From Gammaproteobacteria bacterium (GTDB taxonomy: Bacteria; Pseudomonadota; Gammaproteobacteria; Steroidobacterales; GCA-2729495), in assembly GCA_004357495.1 (NCBI GenBank), contig SMWD01000003.1, positions 1 through 32,363 of the forward strand: a DNA stretch of 32,363 nt. Reading direction: 5' to 3'. Every line of letters begins with the position of its first letter. Positions within the stretch are counted from its first letter, which is position 1. Positions 17,729 through 27,486 of the stretch are shown here, piece by piece. The notes beneath the pieces were generated by a model. It saw nothing but the letters and a program-made list of their open reading frames with translations. It had not been told where the DNA came from and made no database searches. The translations under genes were made by a program, and so were the position numbers.

Positions 17729-18251
17729 GGATCGATTCATGATGTTACGCACAAAAGCTTGCCGGTTTTCACTGCCCGGTGCCGTCATCGCCTGCGTACT
17801 GCTTGCGCCGGCGTGGGCCGACGACGCTGAGCCGGCGCCGGATTTCACGCTGAATGACGCCCATGGCAATGCCGTCAGTCTCAGCGATCTGAAAGGCCAG
17901 GTGGTCATGATCAACTTCTGGGCGAGCTGGTGCGGCCCGTGCCGGCAGGAGATGCCGCTGCTCGAGCAGATTCATCGGAAGTACGCGCCACTCGGCTTCA
18001 CGCTGCTTGGCATCAACGTCGAGGAAAATTCCGCCGACGGGCAGGCATTCCTGAAACAGCGCCCGGTCAGCTTCCCGGTCTTGTATGACCCGGAGAATGG
18101 CATCAGCAAATTGTATGACGTCGTCGCCATGCCCAGCACGGTGCTCATTGATCGTCGGGGCAATGTGCGTTACCTGCATCACGGCTATAAGCCGGGATAC
18201 GAGACGGACTACATGGATCAGATTCGCGCCTTGTCGAGAGAGCGGGGATGA
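17715..18251 (+). CDS. TlpA/ResA-family thioredoxin-like protein
   Basis: Signal peptide; APDFTLNDAHGNAVSLSDLKGQVVMINFWASWCGPCRQEMPLLEQI; AMPSTVLIDRRGNV. Confidence 0.92.
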   Translation: MVSSEDRFMMLRTKACRFSLPGAVIACVLLAPAWADDAEPAPDFTLNDAHGNAVSLSDLKGQVVMINFWASWCGPCRQEMPLLEQIHRKYAPLGFTLLGINVEENSADGQAFLKQRPVSFPVLYDPENGISKLYDVVAMPSTVLIDRRGNVRYLHHGYKPGYETDYMDQIRALSRERG

Positions 18252-18472
18252 GTCTCAAGCCTGCACTGATGCTGCTCCTGTTCGCTGTGGCCGCGACCGG
18301 CTGCGCCGTCGAGCCGTGGGTCAAACCCTATGAGCGCGACCGCCTTGCCGATCCCATCATGTTGCTCGATCGGGATCCCGTGTCCGCCGCGTATATCAAC
18401 CACGTGCACGAAGCGCGCGAGGGTGCGCGTGGCGCGGCGGGCAGCGCCGGCGGCGGGTGTGGCTGTAACTAG
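18248..18472 (+). CDS. DUF4266-like small lipoprotein with GGGCGCN tail
   Basis: LLLFAVAATGCAVEPWVKPYERDRLADPIMLLDRDPVSAAYINHVHEAREGARGAAGSAGGGCGCN; sits between TlpA and DUF3570. Confidence 0.82.
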   Translation: MSLKPALMLLLFAVAATGCAVEPWVKPYERDRLADPIMLLDRDPVSAAYINHVHEAREGARGAAGSAGGGCGCN

Positions 18473-18476
18473 CCTG

Positions 18477-19655
18477 ATGAGCATGCCGGCACATCGATGG
18501 TGGTTGCTCGTCGCGCTGGTCGCAGGGTTCGCTGCGGCGCGCGCGGGCGTGTTGCCCGAGGACCGCGCCGATGTGCTGTATCACTACTACGACGGTGACA
18601 ACGTCCAGATCGATGGCCCGTCACTGCTGGTACGCAAGAACATTCGCGAAACCGTCTCGCTGTTCGCCAACTACTACGTCGACAGCATCAGCAGTGCGTC
18701 GATCGATGTCGTCACAACAGGTGCGAGCCGATACGAGGAAGAGCGGAAAGAATACAGCGTTGGTCTGGATTATCTGCACGACGATACGATCATGAGTATC
18801 GCGTTTACGGACAGCAACGAGAACGACTACAAGGCACAGTCGCTGAACATCAGCGTTTCGCAGGATATCTTCGGCGGCCTGACAACGGTGACGATGGGCT
18901 ACGGGCGAGGCTCGGATGACATCTTCCGCAACGGTCCCGACGGCCAGCCGGACGGGATTTTCCATGAGCAGGCCGACCGACGTAACTATCGGCTGAGCGT
19001 GACCCAGGTCATCACGCGCAACTGGTTGCTGGGCCTGTACTACGAAGCCATCACCGACGAGGGTTGGCTGAACAATCCATATCGCCAGACTCGCTTCCTC
19101 GACCCGGGCTCGTCCACCGGCTACTCGTTCCAGCCGGAGATCTATCCCGGTACGCGCTCGAGTAACGCGATCGCATTCAATATGCGCTATCACTTGCCGT
19201 ATCGTGCCGCCGTGCACGGCGGCTACCGGTTCTTCACGGATGATTGGGGCATCGACGCGCACAACTTCGATATCGGCTACACGCATCCGCTGCAGGAAGC
19301 CTGGATTCTGGACATCAGCTATCGCTTCTATACACAGAGCAAGGCCGATTTTTTTTCGGACCTGTTTCCATTTCAGGATTCGCAGAACTTTCTGGCGCGG
19401 GACAAGGAATTATCGACCTTCGTCAGTCACGCGCTTCGGTTCGGAGCCACCTACAACCTGCTCAGGGACGGCTGGAAGTTCCTTGAGAAGGCCAGCGTCA
19501 ACGTCCATTATGATCATATTATTTACGACTACGATGACTTCCACGACCTGCGGTTCAGGGACGAGAACGGCGCGCCGCTGTTTTCGCCCGGGCAAGAGCC
19601 ATTGTTCGATTACTCGGCCGACGTGATCCAGTTATATTTTTCAGTCTGGTTCTGA
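18477..19655 (+). CDS. DUF3570-like outer-membrane protein
   Basis: ORF open from 18330; ATG 18477 gives signal peptide; RADVLYHYYDGDNVQIDGPSLLVRKNIRETVSLFANYYVDSISSASIDVVTTGASRYEEERKEYSVGLDYLHDDTIMSI; C-terminal IQLYFSVWF. Confidence 0.83.
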   Translation: MSMPAHRWWLLVALVAGFAAARAGVLPEDRADVLYHYYDGDNVQIDGPSLLVRKNIRETVSLFANYYVDSISSASIDVVTTGASRYEEERKEYSVGLDYLHDDTIMSIAFTDSNENDYKAQSLNISVSQDIFGGLTTVTMGYGRGSDDIFRNGPDGQPDGIFHEQADRRNYRLSVTQVITRNWLLGLYYEAITDEGWLNNPYRQTRFLDPGSSTGYSFQPEIYPGTRSSNAIAFNMRYHLPYRAAVHGGYRFFTDDWGIDAHNFDIGYTHPLQEAWILDISYRFYTQSKADFFSDLFPFQDSQNFLARDKELSTFVSHALRFGATYNLLRDGWKFLEKASVNVHYDHIIYDYDDFHDLRFRDENGAPLFSPGQEPLFDYSADVIQLYFSVWF

Positions 19656-19770
19656 CGGACGCCGGGGGCTGGCTTGATTCGTTTATTCACTCACGGGTGC
19701 TGGTGCCGGTGCCCGGTTGCGAATAAGCTGACCAGACCATGACCGCTACCGTTATCCGCTGAGTTCGCAG

Positions 19771-20775
19771 ATGCTCAGGTGCTCGATACCCGCACCGCGC
19801 CTGCTGGTGGGCTTGCTCATGCTGGGTGTTTTGCCGGCCGCCCACGGCGACTGGTTTTCCGATGCGCAGGATAAAATGGGCACGCGCGTCGAGATCGAGC
19901 TGTGGCACGACGATGCGGCCGAAGCCAGGCGCCTGATCGCCGCGGGCATGGCCGAGTTCGACCGGATCGAGAGCGCGATGAGCACGTATCGCGCTGATTC
20001 GGAAATTACGCGCATCAATGAGCAGGCGGCTGCCGGCCCGGTCGTCGTCGGTGATGAATTATTCGCTCTGATTGCGCGCGCGCTGGCGTTGTCCGCGACC
20101 ACGGAGGGTGCATTCGACATCACTTACGACAGCGTCGGCCAACTCTATGACTACCGTCTGAACCGGAGGCCGGACGAGCCGGAAATCAATGCGCACCTGT
20201 TGACGATCGACCACCGGTTTGTCGAGCTCGACGTTGCGGCATCGACGATACGTTTCGCGCGTGAGGGGGTGCGCATCAATCTCGGCGGAATCGCGAAGGG
20301 TTATGCCTGCGAGGCTGTGATCGCATTACTGAAAGAACGTGGTGTAACCCATGCGCTGGCGACGGCCGGCGGCGATACGCGCCTGCTCGGCGACCGCGGC
20401 AACGGGCCGTGGATCGTTGGCATCCGCGATCCGGACGACAAAGCCGGGCTGATCACGCGTCTGGCGCTCGCCAATGAGGCGGTGTCGACCTCCGGCGATT
20501 ACGAGCGCTTTTTCATCGAAGACGGGGTTCGCTATCACCACATTCTCGACCCGTCGACCGGCAAGTCGGCGGGAGAGCTGCGCAGTGTCACCATCGTCGG
20601 CCCCGATGCGACGATGACGGACGGGCTGTCGACCAGCGTGTTCGTGCTCGGTGCGCAGGCAGGCCTCGAGTTGATCGAGCGTCTGCCGGACTACGAGGCG
20701 ATCATCATCGATGCTTCCCGCCGCGTGCAGTTCTCGACCGGCCTCGCCGCACAGCAGGCGCGTCGCGCCGATTGA
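19771..20775 (+). CDS. apbE: FAD:protein FMN transferase (ApbE family), exported
   Basis: Signal peptide; MGTRVEIELW, ESAMSTYRADSEITRIN, INLGGIAKGYACEAV, ATAGGDTRLLG, VSTSGDYERFF, HILDPSTGKSA. Confidence 0.95.
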   Translation: MLRCSIPAPRLLVGLLMLGVLPAAHGDWFSDAQDKMGTRVEIELWHDDAAEARRLIAAGMAEFDRIESAMSTYRADSEITRINEQAAAGPVVVGDELFALIARALALSATTEGAFDITYDSVGQLYDYRLNRRPDEPEINAHLLTIDHRFVELDVAASTIRFAREGVRINLGGIAKGYACEAVIALLKERGVTHALATAGGDTRLLGDRGNGPWIVGIRDPDDKAGLITRLALANEAVSTSGDYERFFIEDGVRYHHILDPSTGKSAGELRSVTIVGPDATMTDGLSTSVFVLGAQAGLELIERLPDYEAIIIDASRRVQFSTGLAAQQARRAD

Positions 20776-21000
20776 CATAATCCGTGTAACCCGTCCGGAC
20801 TCCGGGTAATTCATCCGCTTGAGCGGGATGCGTCGCCCGGATGCGTGACTCTGATCACAGGATTCGCCGGGCCGTGCTGCGACCATTATCTTCGCATGCG
20901 AAATTGACGCGAGCGTTGCGTTCGTGACCGGGTCGTATGCCGGGTGTGGTTGTCGGTCGTTTCTCGTTGAGCGGCCAGGTGTGAACCGGAAAATACGCTG

Positions 21001-21534
21001 TTGTCGCGAGTGTTAAATAGTTTTTGTCGGTCTGACCGGCTGCGCGTGGTCTGCTGCGCGCTGCTCTTGCTGGCACTGCCGTGCGCGGCCGCTGCGGCGA
21101 AGCTCGCTGTCAATGAGCCGGCGCCGGACTTTGCGCTGAAGAGTTCCACGGGCAAGAATTTGCGGCTCAGTGAGTATCGCGGTGATGTCGTACTGCTGAA
21201 CTTCTGGACGCAATCCTGCGGGCGTTGCCGAGAGCAACTCGATCGACTCGAATCACTCTTCCAGGCACATCGCAATACGGGCTTCATGGTCATCAGCGTC
21301 GCGGTGGTCGATCAGCCCCGTCATGCGCAGGAGATCGCCGACCGCCTTAATTTGAGTTTTCCGATCTGGTACGACGAACGGAAGGCGGCCGTACAACTGT
21401 ACGACCCGCGCACCATGCCGCTGACGGTGCTGATCGATGCGCACGGCCGGGTGCGGGAGATCCATACGGGCTACCGCCGCGGCGACGAGGCGACGTACGC
21501 CGAGCAACTGCTCGCGTTGCTGGCCGAAGAATAG
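21001..21534 (+). CDS. Second TlpA/ResA-like thioredoxin protein (CGRC)
   Basis: APDFALKSSTGKNLRLSEYRGDVVLLNFWTQSCGRCREQLDRLESLF; TTG start (in-frame GTG at 21010 is an alternative). Confidence 0.87.
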   Translation: MSRVLNSFCRSDRLRVVCCALLLLALPCAAAAAKLAVNEPAPDFALKSSTGKNLRLSEYRGDVVLLNFWTQSCGRCREQLDRLESLFQAHRNTGFMVISVAVVDQPRHAQEIADRLNLSFPIWYDERKAAVQLYDPRTMPLTVLIDAHGRVREIHTGYRRGDEATYAEQLLALLAEE

Positions 21535-21537
21535 AAG

Positions 21538-22083
21538 GTGACAGTCATGACCGAAGGTTCCCGAAATTTGTGCGCCATGGTGCTCGGCATCCTGATGTTC
21601 ACATTGCCGACGGCGGTGTTTGCTGTCGATGGAGCTTCGCGGAGCCTGGATGCCGAAGTACAGGCGCTGAAGGGTGCCGTGCTGGATCTGAATCGCGAGT
21701 TGTTCATGCTCGAGGAAGAGCTGCTGTACCCGGCGAACACGCAGGTTGCCGTGTTCCTGTCGCTGGACATCGGTGAGTTTTTTGCACTCGACTCCGTACA
21801 GCTCAAGGTAGACGGCAAGGAAGTCAGCAACTATCTCTACACCGAACGCGAGGTACAAGCACTGCATCGTGGTGGTGTGCAGCGCTTGTTCCTCGGCAAC
21901 CTGAAGACCGGTCCGCACGAGATCGTAGCCATCTTCACCGGCATCGGTCCGCACGGGCGCGATTATCGGCGGGGTGCGAAGCTCGACTTCGACAAGGGCA
22001 TCGGCGCGAAATTCGTCGAGCTGCAGATTTCCGACCGGGTCAGCAAGCAACAGCCCGAGTTCATGGTCTCGGAGTGGGAATAG
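21538..22083 (+). CDS. Uncharacterised secreted protein of the TPR/ExbBD operon
   Basis: Signal peptide, short coiled region (SLDAEVQALKGAVLDLNRELFMLEEELLYP), beta-rich remainder; 3 bp after upstream gene. Confidence 0.75.
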   Translation: MTVMTEGSRNLCAMVLGILMFTLPTAVFAVDGASRSLDAEVQALKGAVLDLNRELFMLEEELLYPANTQVAVFLSLDIGEFFALDSVQLKVDGKEVSNYLYTEREVQALHRGGVQRLFLGNLKTGPHEIVAIFTGIGPHGRDYRRGAKLDFDKGIGAKFVELQISDRVSKQQPEFMVSEWE

Positions 22084-22086
22084 GCA

Positions 22087-23970
22087 TTGCTGCGACTCCG
22101 TCGAAAATTCGTTCCGGGGTTGCTTCTGATCGCACTGACCCTGACCGGTGGCCACGCATATGCGTGGGGCAAGGCGAAAGATCAGGGAACGACGATCCGG
22201 GACCCGTATTACGGTGAGGTCTTGTTCCACTTCTATCAGCAGGATGACTTTACCGCGCTGACCCATCTGCTGGCTGCCCGTCAGGCCGGCCGCGTCACGC
22301 ACCACGCCGCCGATGCCGAGCTGCTGCTTGGCGGTTTGTATCTCGCCTACGGTCAGCATGCGGACGCCGCCGAAATTTTCACTCGCCTGTTGGCCGAGAG
22401 CGATGATTCGCTGGTACGCGATCGGGTCTGGTTGTATATCGGCAAGGCGCATTATCAGCGCGGCCGGTATCGCGAGGCCGATCACGCGTTTGCGAAAGTT
22501 GGCGACGATCTGCCGGTCTGGCTGGCTTCGGAACATCGCATGCTCAGTGCGCAGAGCCTGATGGCGCAGGGACGGTTCGGCAAGGCCGCTGCATTGCTCG
22601 GCAGCTGGGACGGCGCCGGGAGCTGGTTCGCGTATGCGAATTTCAATCTTGGCGTGGCCCTGGTGCGCACCGGCCAGATTAATGAAGGTGGGGCCCGGCT
22701 CGCCGCAGTCGGGCAGATCGACAGCGACGACCCTGCGCTCATTGCCTTGCGCGACAAGGCCAACCTCGCGCTGGGCTATGCCTACCTGCAGGCCGAACGG
22801 CCCGGGCAGGCCAAGGCGGTGTTGCAGCACGTGCGCCTGCAGGGGCCGTCCTCGAACAAAGCCCTGCTCGGCATCGGCTGGGCCGATGCGCTGCGTGCAG
22901 ATTATCGCGGTGCACTGACCCCATGGCTCGAACTTCAGCAGCGTGATCTGCTGGACAGCGCCGTGCAGGAATCGCTGCTCGCGGTGCCCTATGCATTTAC
23001 ACGTCTCGGCGCGAACGGTTCGGCCGCCGAGTATTACGTTGCCGCGATGGCAGATTTCGACAACGAACTTGCCGATCTCGACGCGGCTATCGCGCGGGCT
23101 CGTTCCGGCGAGCTGGTGCGCTCGCTGCTCGCGCATGACGAACAACAGCTCGGTCGCTGGCACTGGAATCTCGCCGTGTTGCCCGAGACCGACGATGCGC
23201 GTTACCTCTATCACCTGATCGCGAACCATCCGTTCCAGGACGGCTTGCGCAGCTATCGGGATCTCCTCGCGTTACGCGCGCATGTGGCCGAATGGCAGCA
23301 GAAGCTCGCGACCTATGAAGACATGGTGGCGACGCGCCGCCTGGCCTACGAGCAGCGCCTCCCAGCCGTCGCAGCGCGAATGGAACAAGTGAACGTGACC
23401 GGGCTGACGGCGCGCCGCGACGCACTCGCGTCGCGCCTGGCGCGCATCGAGGCGGAGCGCGATGTCGTGGGCCTGGCGCAGAATCGCGAGGCGCAGCTCT
23501 GGCGTGACGTGACGGCCCTTGAATCGCATCTTGCATTCAATCGTGAAGAGGGCGCCGGCGCGCGCAGCAAACAGCGGATTCTGAAGGGCACGCTGCTGTG
23601 GCGATTCGACACCGAATATCGCTATCGGCTCTGGCAGCAGAAGCGCGAGTTGGCCGAGCTCGATGGGGAACTGGAACGCGCCCGCAGCTACGAGGCGCGC
23701 GTGCTGGAGGCACGCGTACAGATGCCGCTGCGACTGTCAGAGTATGCGCACCGAATCGCGATGCTCGCGCCACGGCTCGATTCGATGCAGACGCGCATCA
23801 CGCTGGCGCTCGGAGAGCAGGAAGACCAGCTTGCGGTGGTGGTTGCCGGCGAGCTCGAGGCGCAGAAGTCGCGCCTCGCCAGCTACCGGGTACAGGCGCG
23901 GTTCGCGCTGGCGACGATCTACGACCAGGCGACCGTCGTGTCCAATCAGGATGTCGGGGGTGACCCGTGA
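22087..23970 (+). CDS. TPR / coiled-coil periplasmic protein
   Basis: TTG start, signal peptide; TPR-like LLLGGLYLAYGQHADAAEIFTRLLAE, YIGKAHYQRGRYREADHAFAKV; coiled-coil C-terminal half. Confidence 0.8.
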   Translation: MLRLRRKFVPGLLLIALTLTGGHAYAWGKAKDQGTTIRDPYYGEVLFHFYQQDDFTALTHLLAARQAGRVTHHAADAELLLGGLYLAYGQHADAAEIFTRLLAESDDSLVRDRVWLYIGKAHYQRGRYREADHAFAKVGDDLPVWLASEHRMLSAQSLMAQGRFGKAAALLGSWDGAGSWFAYANFNLGVALVRTGQINEGGARLAAVGQIDSDDPALIALRDKANLALGYAYLQAERPGQAKAVLQHVRLQGPSSNKALLGIGWADALRADYRGALTPWLELQQRDLLDSAVQESLLAVPYAFTRLGANGSAAEYYVAAMADFDNELADLDAAIARARSGELVRSLLAHDEQQLGRWHWNLAVLPETDDARYLYHLIANHPFQDGLRSYRDLLALRAHVAEWQQKLATYEDMVATRRLAYEQRLPAVAARMEQVNVTGLTARRDALASRLARIEAERDVVGLAQNREAQLWRDVTALESHLAFNREEGAGARSKQRILKGTLLWRFDTEYRYRLWQQKRELAELDGELERARSYEARVLEARVQMPLRLSEYAHRIAMLAPRLDSMQTRITLALGEQEDQLAVVVAGELEAQKSRLASYRVQARFALATIYDQATVVSNQDVGGDP

Positions 23971-26840
23971 ACGTCGGTGTGCTGGCCACGGTGTACGGCA
24001 TCACCCTGATGGGTGGCCTGTGGCCGTTCGGCAGCGACAACCGGCCCGAAGATACGCAGGCGACGATCGGCAGCCTCGCCGCGCACGAGATCGACTTGCA
24101 GACGACGCCGGTCGTGCCGGGTGGCGCCGCGGCGGCGCGCGATCAATATCGCGAGTTCCTGGCGATCTCGAAGGATAACCCGGCTCTGCAGAGGGAAGCG
24201 ATGCGGCGTCTCGGCGATCTGAACCTCGCGGCGGGCGAGGATGAGGAGATCGAGCTCGGCCCCGAGGCCGCGGCCGGCTATTACGCCGAGGCCGTGCAGT
24301 TGTATACGGCGTTGCTCGCAGCGAATCCCGATCATCCCGACACCGACAAGATTTTGTATCAACTGGCGCGTGCGTACGAGACGATCGGCGCGGCGGACAA
24401 GGCGCTGGACATCCTCGATCGACTGGTGGCCGGCTATGCCGACAGCCGGTTTTTCGACGAGGCGCAGTTTCGGCGCGGCGAGATTCTGTTCGTCCGCAAG
24501 GATTTCCCGGCGTCCGCGGTGGCCTATGCCGCCGTGGTTGCCAGCGGCGCCGGTTCGACTTATTACCAGCAGTCGCTATACAAGCACGGCTGGGCGATGT
24601 TCAAGCGCAGCCGCTACGAGGCGAGTTTGAATTCGTTCATGACCTTGCTCGATGTCCGTCTTGGCGATGCTGCGGACGCCGGCGCGGCACTGCAGGCTAT
24701 GTCGCGCGCGGAGCGTGAGTTACTGGATGATGCGTTTCGGGTGCTGGCGATCTCGTTGGCTTATCTCGATGGCCACACCTCTTTGAATGGATTGCTTGAC
24801 CAATGGGGACTCGACCGGCGGGGAGCCGAGCTGCGTGGCCCGGATGAACGTGCACCGGCTGGGCGCGGTGACCCGGCTTACGTGGGTCTGCTGTACGCGG
24901 CGCTTGGCGACCTCTACCTCGACCAGGAACGCTATCAGGATGCCGCCAATACCTATGCCGCGTTCGTCGCACGCATGCCGACCGACGCGCGCGCGCCGGC
25001 AATGCAGGTGCGGGTTATCGAGGCCCTGACGCTGGCAAAATTTCCGAGCCTCGTGCTGGAGGTGAAGCGCGATTACATCGACCTGTATGGGTTGCACAGC
25101 GCATTCTGGGCCGGCCGGATGGTGGCGGACTGGAGCGGCGTCGTCGACCAGTTGAAGATGCATCTGACCGATCTGGCCAGCTATGATCACGCGCAAGCGC
25201 AGGCCGATGATAATGCGGCGGCCTATGCGCGTGCGGCCGACTGGTACCACCGGTTTATTGCCTATTTTCCGGATGATCCGGATTCTGCAGCGCGAAACTA
25301 TCTGCTCGCCGACATCTGGTTCGAGCTCGAGCGATATGGCCAGGCGAACACCGAGTACCTGCGCACGGCCTACGACTATGGCCCGCACGAGCAGGCGGCG
25401 GCGGCCGGCTTCGCGGCATTGCTGTCGGCCGAACACCATGCAGAGATGCTCGAGGGCGCGGCGCTGGTCGTATGGCATACGCAGTCGCTCGATAATGCGT
25501 TGCGTTTCGCACGCACGTTCCCCGGGCACGAGCAGGCAGCATCGGTGTTGACCCATGCCGCCGAGGAATTTTTCCGCAGCGGCGCGACCGAGCGCGCGAT
25601 CGAGGTGGCCGGCCGGGTCGTCACGTTACAGCCGCCGGCGTCAATGCAGCTCGAACGCACGGCATGGACCGTGATCGCGCACGCAAATTTCGACCTCGCC
25701 CGATTCGCACCGGCCGAGCGAGCGTATGAGCGTCTGTTGCTGATGCCGCTGGCCGCGGGCATCGAGCGTTCGGACTATGCGGAACGCGTTGCGGCCACTG
25801 TCTATCGTCAGGCCGAGCAGGCGCAGGCTGCGGGCGATGTCGATCTTGCCGTCGCCCAGTTTCTGCGGGTTGCGATGGTTCAGCCAACGTCACCATTCGT
25901 CGCGAACGCCCTGTACGACGCCGGCACACTGTTGCTTGCGAATCAGCGTTGGGGTGAAGCGGTCGATGTTCTTGAGCGGTTCCGTGCTGCTTTCCCGGCA
26001 CACCGGTTTAACGACGACGTCACGCAGAAACTGGCTGTCGCGTATCAGTCATCCGGCCAGCACGGCCGTGCCGCAGCCGAATACGAACGCGTCGCGAGCT
26101 TTGCCGACGCGGATCCGGAACTGCATCGCGAGGCCCTGTGGCAGGCGGCCGACCTGTACGAGCTACAGGGTTCGCGCGCGGATCAGCGTCGTGTCTATGC
26201 ACAGATCGTTGCCCGCTTCCCGACCCCGTTCGGTGAGTCGCTGGAGGCGCAATACAAGCTGGCCAATCTGGCCAGGGAGTCGAACGACTGGGCCGATCGG
26301 CAGCAATGGCTGGCCGCAATCGTCGCGGCTGACGCCGGGGCCGGCGCGGCCCGCAGTGCGCGCAGCCGGACGCTGGCAGCACAGGCCAGGCTCGAACTCG
26401 CAGCCCCGGCGCGTGACGCCTTCCGGACGGTCAAGCTGACGATTCCGCTGAAGAGCAGTCTGAAGCTTAAAAAAGCCCGCATGGAGGCTGCGCTGGCCGC
26501 CTACGGCCAGGCAGCCGACTACGGTATCGCCGCGGTGACGACCGCGGCGAGCTTCGAGATTGCCGATTTGTACTACGTGCTGAGCCAGGACCTGATGAAC
26601 TCGGAGCGGCCGAAGGAGTTGTCCGCGGACGAACTCGAGCAGTATGACATTCTGCTCGAGGAGCAGGCGTTCCCGTTCGAGGAGCAGGCGATCGATATTT
26701 TCAAATCCAACGCGTCGCGGGCCAGCGACGGTGTGTACGACGAATGGGTAAAGAGGAGTTTTGCGCGGCTGGCAGAGTTGCTGCCGTTCCGTTACGCGAA
26801 ATCCGAGAGGAGCGAGCGCTTTGTTGCGGCACTGGATTAA
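23967..26840 (+). CDS. Large TPR-repeat protein (957 aa)
   Basis: GTG start overlapping upstream stop by 4 nt; repeated TPR helices (ILYQLARAYETIGAADKALDILDRLVAGYADSRFFDEAQFRRGEILF, YVGLLYAALGDLYLDQERYQDAANTYAAFVARMP). Confidence 0.88.
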   Translation: MNVGVLATVYGITLMGGLWPFGSDNRPEDTQATIGSLAAHEIDLQTTPVVPGGAAAARDQYREFLAISKDNPALQREAMRRLGDLNLAAGEDEEIELGPEAAAGYYAEAVQLYTALLAANPDHPDTDKILYQLARAYETIGAADKALDILDRLVAGYADSRFFDEAQFRRGEILFVRKDFPASAVAYAAVVASGAGSTYYQQSLYKHGWAMFKRSRYEASLNSFMTLLDVRLGDAADAGAALQAMSRAERELLDDAFRVLAISLAYLDGHTSLNGLLDQWGLDRRGAELRGPDERAPAGRGDPAYVGLLYAALGDLYLDQERYQDAANTYAAFVARMPTDARAPAMQVRVIEALTLAKFPSLVLEVKRDYIDLYGLHSAFWAGRMVADWSGVVDQLKMHLTDLASYDHAQAQADDNAAAYARAADWYHRFIAYFPDDPDSAARNYLLADIWFELERYGQANTEYLRTAYDYGPHEQAAAAGFAALLSAEHHAEMLEGAALVVWHTQSLDNALRFARTFPGHEQAASVLTHAAEEFFRSGATERAIEVAGRVVTLQPPASMQLERTAWTVIAHANFDLARFAPAERAYERLLLMPLAAGIERSDYAERVAATVYRQAEQAQAAGDVDLAVAQFLRVAMVQPTSPFVANALYDAGTLLLANQRWGEAVDVLERFRAAFPAHRFNDDVTQKLAVAYQSSGQHGRAAAEYERVASFADADPELHREALWQAADLYELQGSRADQRRVYAQIVARFPTPFGESLEAQYKLANLARESNDWADRQQWLAAIVAADAGAGAARSARSRTLAAQARLELAAPARDAFRTVKLTIPLKSSLKLKKARMEAALAAYGQAADYGIAAVTTAASFEIADLYYVLSQDLMNSERPKELSADELEQYDILLEEQAFPFEEQAIDIFKSNASRASDGVYDEWVKRSFARLAELLPFRYAKSERSERFVAALD

Positions 26841-27486
26841 TCAGCTCGGTTCGCGGCGGGTCGTCCTGGTCATGGCGTTGGCGATCGGCGCGCTGGCCGG
26901 CTGTGGCGGATCGCAGCCGCAGACCAGGGCCGCCGGCGGGGCCGTCGTTGTCGAGTATCCCGCCGATGCAAGCACACGCTATGCGCGCGCACTCGGGTTC
27001 ATGGATTCGGGCGCGGACGAGCGCGCCGTGATCGAATTCGAGCGAGTCATCGGCACTTATCCGGACTATGCGGGGCCACACGTCAACCTCGCCATTATCC
27101 ACGCACGCAGCGGTCGGCCGGATGCGGCCATGCTTTCGTTACAGCGTGCCATAGCAGTGTGTTCGGACTGCGCGGCGGCCTACAACCAACTCGGTATCTG
27201 GCAGCGTCAGCGCGGCTTGTTCGCGGCGGCCGAACAGTCGTACCTCACGGCGATCGAGTCGAATCCGGATTATGCACTCGCCTATTTTAATCTTGGCGTG
27301 CTGTACGACCTGTACCAGGATCGACCGGATCTCGCGCTGCAGTACTACGAAGGATTTGCCCAGCGGCGTCGACCCGGCGCGATCGATAAGCAGGACGTCG
27401 TCGACAAATGGATCATCGATCTGCGCCGCCGCGTGGGCGAGCCGCAGCGCGCGGCGTTCACAATGCACAGGCAGGTCGGGCCATGA
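26821..27486 (+). CDS. TPR lipoprotein
   Basis: TTG start; lipobox IGALAGCGGS; ALGFMDSGADERAVIEFERVIGTYPDYAGPHVNLAIIHARSGRPDAAMLSLQRAIAVCSDCAAAYNQLGIWQRQRGLFAAAEQSYLTAIESNPDYALAYFNLGVLYDL. Confidence 0.87.
   Translation: MLRHWINQLGSRRVVLVMALAIGALAGCGGSQPQTRAAGGAVVVEYPADASTRYARALGFMDSGADERAVIEFERVIGTYPDYAGPHVNLAIIHARSGRPDAAMLSLQRAIAVCSDCAAAYNQLGIWQRQRGLFAAAEQSYLTAIESNPDYALAYFNLGVLYDLYQDRPDLALQYYEGFAQRRRPGAIDKQDVVDKWIIDLRRRVGEPQRAAFTMHRQVGP

Noticed and set aside
21253-23229. 658-aa minus-strand ORF
   Set aside because: Spans several convincing plus-strand genes; no recognisable family; shadow ORF.
25578-25589. SGAT in the large TPR protein as an ApbE flavinylation site
   Set aside because: Context EEFFRSGATERAIE lacks the upstream Asp and lies in a TPR helix pair; no FMN-binding domain.
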